Below, in pieces: positions 59,395 through 64,000 of a stretch of DNA of 64,000 nt. The stretch is from contig CM037591.1 in NCBI GenBank assembly GCA_021018995.1, forward strand, positions 3,230,001 to 3,294,000, given 5' to 3'. Within the stretch, counting starts at the first letter, position 1, and each line of letters begins with the position of its first letter. Made by a program: the position numbers and the translations under genes. A model generated the notes under the pieces. The model worked only from the letters and a program-made list of their open reading frames with translations, was not told the origin of the DNA and made no database searches. The DNA comes from Chloranthus sessilifolius (lineage: Eukaryota; Streptophyta; Magnoliopsida; Chloranthales; Chloranthaceae).

Positions 59395-60981
59395 CAGTTC
59401 AGATAATTTGCGTGATCGCCATTTGGCTTAATAATTTGCTCTGCTATATGATGACCGACCCGATCAAACACGTGCACCATTTACTGACTTTTGAGGCCAT
59501 GGGGATCCACATGTGTCTCACATTCGGCATTAAATAGAGCACGGGAGCCGTGCCCTTTTGACCGGGTTACTCACTAGGGCTGCCAATAACTAGAGTCGAC
59601 CCGTTAACCTGACTGGGTCCGACCTTTCGGTGCACTCAATTTGATCCGAATCGACATGCTAAGGTTATATGTACAACCCGACCTGAAAACTAAATAACCT
59701 TTTTAAATGATGCAATAGATTTTATTTTTTATATTTATTTATTTATTTTCAATGCAACGTTGGACCCACCAAATCTTTATATCAGGCCCTCCACAATCAA
59801 CTGGCGTGCTATGTTAAATAATATTGCCCCATCCATTTTTTGGATGGGATAATCTTGCGCGCATCTAGACGGTCAGTATGAATCGTGGACTGATATGTAA
59901 GCACCTCTTTCTTTTTAAAACAAATAATAAAAAGATAAAAATAAAAAATAAAAAAAATTATAGAAAGGAAATTTTTGGTATTTTATCGGAATCATATACA
60001 ATACATAGTGGCCGATATGACCCGATAAGGGTCAATATTTGACCTAATATTGACCTCACATAGAATAGGGTTGTGTATCCGTATCGGATGGGGTACTAAC
60101 CTGAGACATATCGGCCGACATGTAGCGGAGATGGCCAATAATTAAAACCTTGATTTGACCCTTGGCCCAAACATATGCCAATTATAGAGTTTGAGCCATT
60201 CCTTTCTCTCATATTTAGTATAAATTGTGTTCATATAATCATCATCATCATCATAGTCTTATTCTATCTATTGTGTTCATCTAATCACATAATCCATATT
60301 GAAGTGTGTTGTGGATAGGATGTAGGGCTATCAACAGACTTGGTTAGGGTTGTTGCCTCTAAACCCTAGCCCGGACAAAGGGGCCAAGGCTATTTTCTAG
60401 ACCAATCTAACTTAGGCAGGCTTTGATATGCCCAGTCGTAGTCGTAAGCTAGGCGCGCTTAAGTCTCGATTCAGGCTTTGTTATCTGTTGCTATTTAAAT
60501 AAAAAAAATTGTAAAAAAGATTATGATTGGAATGAGAGAAAAGAAAATCTTAAGACCTCTTTTGTAGATATTAAAATTGGGAAGACATATGGGTTCAAAT
60601 GCAAGGATAAACCTATGCATTTGAACCACAAGTCATGTGTCATGTGACATGTGATTGTATTGTTTTGGGATCATGTGCATTGGCCTGTGATCTTTTTAAA
60701 AATAAATAAATAATAATATTGTTAAAACTTTGGTAAAAGTTTGGGTACCGCCCTACACATCTTAGTGCATGGAAAAATTTCTCCTTTAACCATATTTTGG
60801 ACGGTGGATATCCACTCCTTTTTTTTTTTTTTTTTTAAGTGAACCTGATTATCCTTAGGCAAATTGTTATGGCACCCGATCCCCTAAGTGGTTGCCATGG
60901 GACCCCACCTGATTCAAATGTATGAATCCACTAGGCATTCTAACCCATGTCCCAAGCATTTAAATTACTTAAATATAGTTA
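59395..60981. other. Intergenic: GGGTCGGG-like and GGCCGATA-like remnants
   Basis: 59574-59700 starts TAGGGCTGCCAATAACTAG and has GACCCG words (GGGTCGGG type, right end unclear). 59990-60130 has ATCGGCCGATATGACC words of the GATACGTATCGG type. 60700-60830 resembles 31560-31660. No gene seen. Confidence 0.45.
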
Positions 60982-62282
60982 GGCCTCGTTCGAGAGCCAA
61001 GAAAGTGCCAGTTTCTGAGATTTTTTTGCAGAAAATGTTATTTCCTGATACTTTATGAGGTTTTCCTTGTTCGGGAGTTTTTATTGGGCTGTGGGTTTTC
61101 ATAATACTTTCTTGAGAAATGAAAGTTTTGTTTTCGGAGGATTTTGCTTAGGAAAGTTCAGTTTTTTAGCTTGAGCTACTATAGTACACATAAGAGTTTC
61201 ACCGAATCCTTTCTTTATCTGAAAGGAGCTCCAACCAATGTTCCAATTAACTGTCATTTAAACACAACTTTTAAATGTAGGGGTTGACGGTTTAAATGAG
61301 TAAATCTGGCATTTACTTCATGCACCAATTAATAACATTTAGAAGTGTCATTAGTAATTCCCCATTGCAGTTACCTTGAAGCCGGTGGGAGATTTTTCAA
61401 ACAATGTCACATGAAGAGACTCTTCACTGGCACCTCCTTGCAGTTGTAATTGTCTATTCCTCAGTGGACTCCTTTGTAGACACCTGTGGAGCTCACAACC
61501 TGTGGACTCCTTTACAACTGGGTCCCCCGAGCGTACTGTGACTTCCACCCACTCGTGTGATGGTGACGACAACGACGATGCCTTTTCTCCTCTCGCATAT
61601 TAGTTTGAACTTTTATAAACAACCTTAAAACTATGATAGTTTATATTATGCTATAATTTTGTATGTAATGACATAATCGAATATGTTACTCGTTCACTCC
61701 GAACTCGTTTGCTAGTATATAATGAAGGTAGCCTTATATTGACACTACTTATTCCTATATTTCTAATATCACTACAAAAAATAAGACTATTAGCGGCAGC
61801 TTTTTTTAATAAAAAATTGCCGCTATTAGACTTGTCGCTACGAAAAACTGCCACTATTATTTTTATAGCGGCAGGACAAATAGTCTTACTTTTTGTAGTG
61901 CATACACATAACATAGTAACAATCACATAAAAGAATTCATGTTTGAAGTGATTTTCTCATAATCTGTCCGACAGAAGTCTTTAACACATTACCGATTAGA
62001 TGCCTATAAATTTTGATGATTATTCGATCAATATAATCGCTTAGATGAATGACATAAAAATGTGCGGCTATAGTGTGCAGAAGAATACAATACACTTTCT
62101 GATATTTTCTTGAGAAAGCATAGAACACAAGGTCAGAAATTGGAGGAAAATGATTTTCTGAGTAACTCAAGAATATTCCCAAAGAAAGTGACTTTCCTCA
62201 TAGAGCTAGTTTCTGGGCAGAAACAGAGGTAGTGATTTTCTAAGCTTTCCCGAGAAAAACTTAGAAACTGCCAAACGAGGCC
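60982..62282. mobile_element. PIF/Harbinger-type non-autonomous element, 1.3 kb
   Basis: Ends GGCCTCGTTCGAGAGCC and (reversed) GGCCTCGTTTGGCAGTTTC, flanked by TTA on both sides (60979-60981 and 62283-62285). No transposase. A CACTA-type MITE is nested at 61770-61900. The ends resemble those of 23541-25743. Confidence 0.85.
61770..61900. mobile_element. CACTA-type MITE
   Basis: 131 bp, CACTACAAAAAATAAGACT to AGTCTTACTTTTTGTAGTG, with GCGGCAG subterminal words in both orientations. Flanks TAT and CAT match in two of three bases. Same family as 54618-54779. Confidence 0.88.
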
Positions 62283-62437
62283 TTAGGGTTATCTATTCCA
62301 TGAATCTAATGATAATATTAAAGGTCATTTTAGTAATTTGATTGTAAATGACTATAGCCGCACGTTTTTATGTGAGAGAGAGAGAGAGAGGGATGCACAT
62401 GCTTATGAGCTTTAACTTGTTTAGCACTTATTCCACC

Positions 62438-62601
62438 TAAAGATCAAATTTTTGGATTTCATTTCGGTTTCGGGCTAGGCCGAAATTGAAATATCGGCTA
62501 AAAACCTCAAATACATGCAATTTGAAACGAAAATTTGAGTTTTCAGTTTTGTTTCGATGGGGACCGAAATTGAAACATTTCAGCCAAAATTTTGAACCAT
62601 G
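62438..62601. mobile_element. hAT-like word-repeat MITE (AAATTTCGG type)
   Basis: 164 bp between perfect duplications ATTCCACC (62430-62437 and 62602-62609). Ends are TAAAGATCAAATTTTTGG and CCAAAATTTTGAACCATG. Inside are TTTCGGTTTCGG, GACCGAAATTGAAAC and similar words. Confidence 0.85.
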
Positions 62602-62806
62602 ATTCCACCTAAAACACTACGGGCTTTTGGTTTTAGGGCTGAGTCACATGGGCTACTAGGCAAGCCCGACTCCATTTGTAGCCTGTAGCCCTACATATTT
62701 TTTGTGTTAAATGAAGTTTAAATGATGCTTTGCCACTTGGTCAAATTAAAGTTTACAAAATGTAAAAGAAAAGGTGCACCATGTACATTAGAAGTGGTAT
62801 ATTAAG

Positions 62807-63014
62807 GCAGGGGCGTAGCTTGGATTTTTTACTGGTTGGGCTAGCAATGATTAATAGATGTTAATACTTATTTTATAGTGTCTATTTGGAGGCTTGTTCA
62901 CAATTAGATTTGGAGGCTTATATTAAAAAATAATTGCATAAGAGGAGTATTTAATACAAATTCAAGAGCTAACTGGGGGCTTAAGCCCCACACTCTTGTA
63001 TGTGGCTACCCCAC
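62807..63014. mobile_element. Probable MITE with GGGGCGTAGCTTGG end
   Basis: GGGGCGTAGCTTGGATTT at the left is loosely mirrored by GTATGTGGCTACCCCAC at the right; GGGGCTTAAGCCCC, a 14-bp palindrome, lies inside at 62976. No clear duplication. Confidence 0.45.
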
Positions 63015-63329
63015 TAATTAAGGGTGTTATTTTTAAGAACAGTCTGTCTCAAATAAAAATGTAGTAAAATTGGATTTTCATTCATTAAAAAATAAATAAT
63101 AAAGTAATTTTGGCTAAGATGGAATTTTGACATGAAAAATATTTATTTTCGTGCAGACCCATAAATGCAAAAATAGTAAAAAGTGAAAGTTTGCATAGGC
63201 ACTATAAATGAGTTGTCTACGTTGTATGGCATCCTCAAAAAAGAAAAGTCGTAAAAGTCAAGATGCCCTATTGGAGGGCTGCTATACCAAAACACAGTTT
63301 GCGCTTAATAACTCCTCCTAAGAGCCAAT

Positions 63330-63604
63330 GGTTGTGCTTGGCATGGCTCTTTGCTAGCTCCCTATCAGAACATGATTTACCTGCTTTAACAGGTTCCCTT
63401 TCTCTTTGTCAAATCTCTACTACCTACTTTAGCAGGTCTCACTTCTCTTCGCTAACTAAGATTTTATTGCTTTGCAGAGAGTTAGCAACGAAAAGGGAGG
63501 CTGCTAAAACAAGTATATCCAGCTTTGGTGGGAAGTTGAGAAAGAGTTATGCCAAACGTGGGGCGAAGGAGTCACTCTTTGGCCCGGGGGAGCTATGCCA
63601 AACA
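63330..63604. mobile_element. MITE with GGTTGTGTTTGG-type ends
   Basis: GGTTGTGCTTGGCATGGCTC at the left mirrors GAGCTATGCCAAACAT at the right. Same inner phrases (CTGCTTTAACAGG, GGCTGCTAAAACAAG) as 4712 and 43889. Confidence 0.65.
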
Positions 63605-63624
63605 TAAATATAATATTTTAGATG

Positions 63625-63740
63625 TCCCGTAGGGTGTGTAAATTGTGAAATACTTGGTACAAGTGAGGCATCCCTTAGGGATTAGTCCAAGCATAAGCTT
63701 GTGATTACCCAAAGTAATCAAAAAAATAAAAAAAAGTCAA
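63625..63740 (+). mobile_element. SINE 3' end (partial)
   Basis: TTAGGGATTAGTCCAAGC, then GATTACCCAAAGTAATC and an A-rich tail, parallels the end of the SINE at 4363-4564 (GGGATTAGGCGGG, then GGATACCCAGGGTATC and A-run). The tRNA-like head is missing, so this is a truncated or diverged relative. Confidence 0.5.
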
Positions 63741-64000
63741 TACACAGAAGTCCAAAGATTCTCCAACCCCACCATATCATATATGCAAAGGTAGTTTTTC
63801 CAAGTTGAGACAATTTAGGGCACATTCAATGGTCTATTTTTGGTGCATGATCTCACTTTCCTATACATTAATACATTTTAGGGTTCAATCACTTCTCCCT
63901 TTTGTGTAACAAAGTGATCTCAGTATATATGCTTTCACTGTTACCTACTGACCTTATGTTTCTTGAGAAATGATTCAGTAATACTCATATTTACTTTACT
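63741..64000. other. Right edge, no recognisable feature
   Basis: No open frame, repeat or RNA gene that I can support. Confidence 0.4.

Overview
This is nuclear DNA of a flowering plant. It is AT-rich, has few genes and is packed with transposable elements. Spliced genes of plant type (VPS60/CHMP5 of ESCRT-III, a TMK-type LRR receptor kinase), a captured plant histone H4 fragment, and plant MULE, hAT, Harbinger and CACTA elements with LINE, SINE and LTR remnants all say so. I cannot name the species. Introns swollen by repeats suggest a large genome.

Layout. Positions 1-770: on the minus strand, the first exon, and perhaps the second, of an unrecognised gene running off the left edge. 771-6411: intergenic DNA made mostly of foldback MITEs, one SINE with a perfect 19-bp target duplication, and a 199-bp tandem duplication. 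6412-32795: a complete seven-exon VPS60 gene on the plus strand, encoding 234 residues. Its first intron is about 19.5 kb. It holds a Mutator-like element (about 9.7-21.9 kb) with a decayed FAR1-type transposase and a decayed Ulp1-like gene. A 3.47-kb hAT element has jumped into the DUF1985 part of the Ulp1-like gene. Next to it lies a 2.2-kb Harbinger-type element full of TTGAC words. Later introns hold further MITEs, a LINE tail, a triple TRIM-like cluster, copia remains and long microsatellites. 32800-46849: intergenic repeats. They include a Pack-MULE with a perfect 9-bp duplication that carries the open last 72 codons of histone H4, and a 3.85-kb TG...CA element inserted into a copia-like LTR. 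46850-50924: a complete two-exon TMK receptor kinase on the minus strand (946 residues). 50925-64000: a decayed RTE LINE, LTR-like repeats, CACTA and Harbinger elements, and more MITEs.

The host genes have no evident functional link: endosomal membrane remodelling, cell-surface signalling, and one unknown. The strongest new pattern is a set of short hAT-like elements, ten of them with exact or near-exact 8-bp target duplications. Their interiors are built almost wholly from reiterated short words (GATACGTATCGG, AAATTTCGG, AACCGAAC, AAAAACACG). Several are nested, which gives a relative order of insertions.
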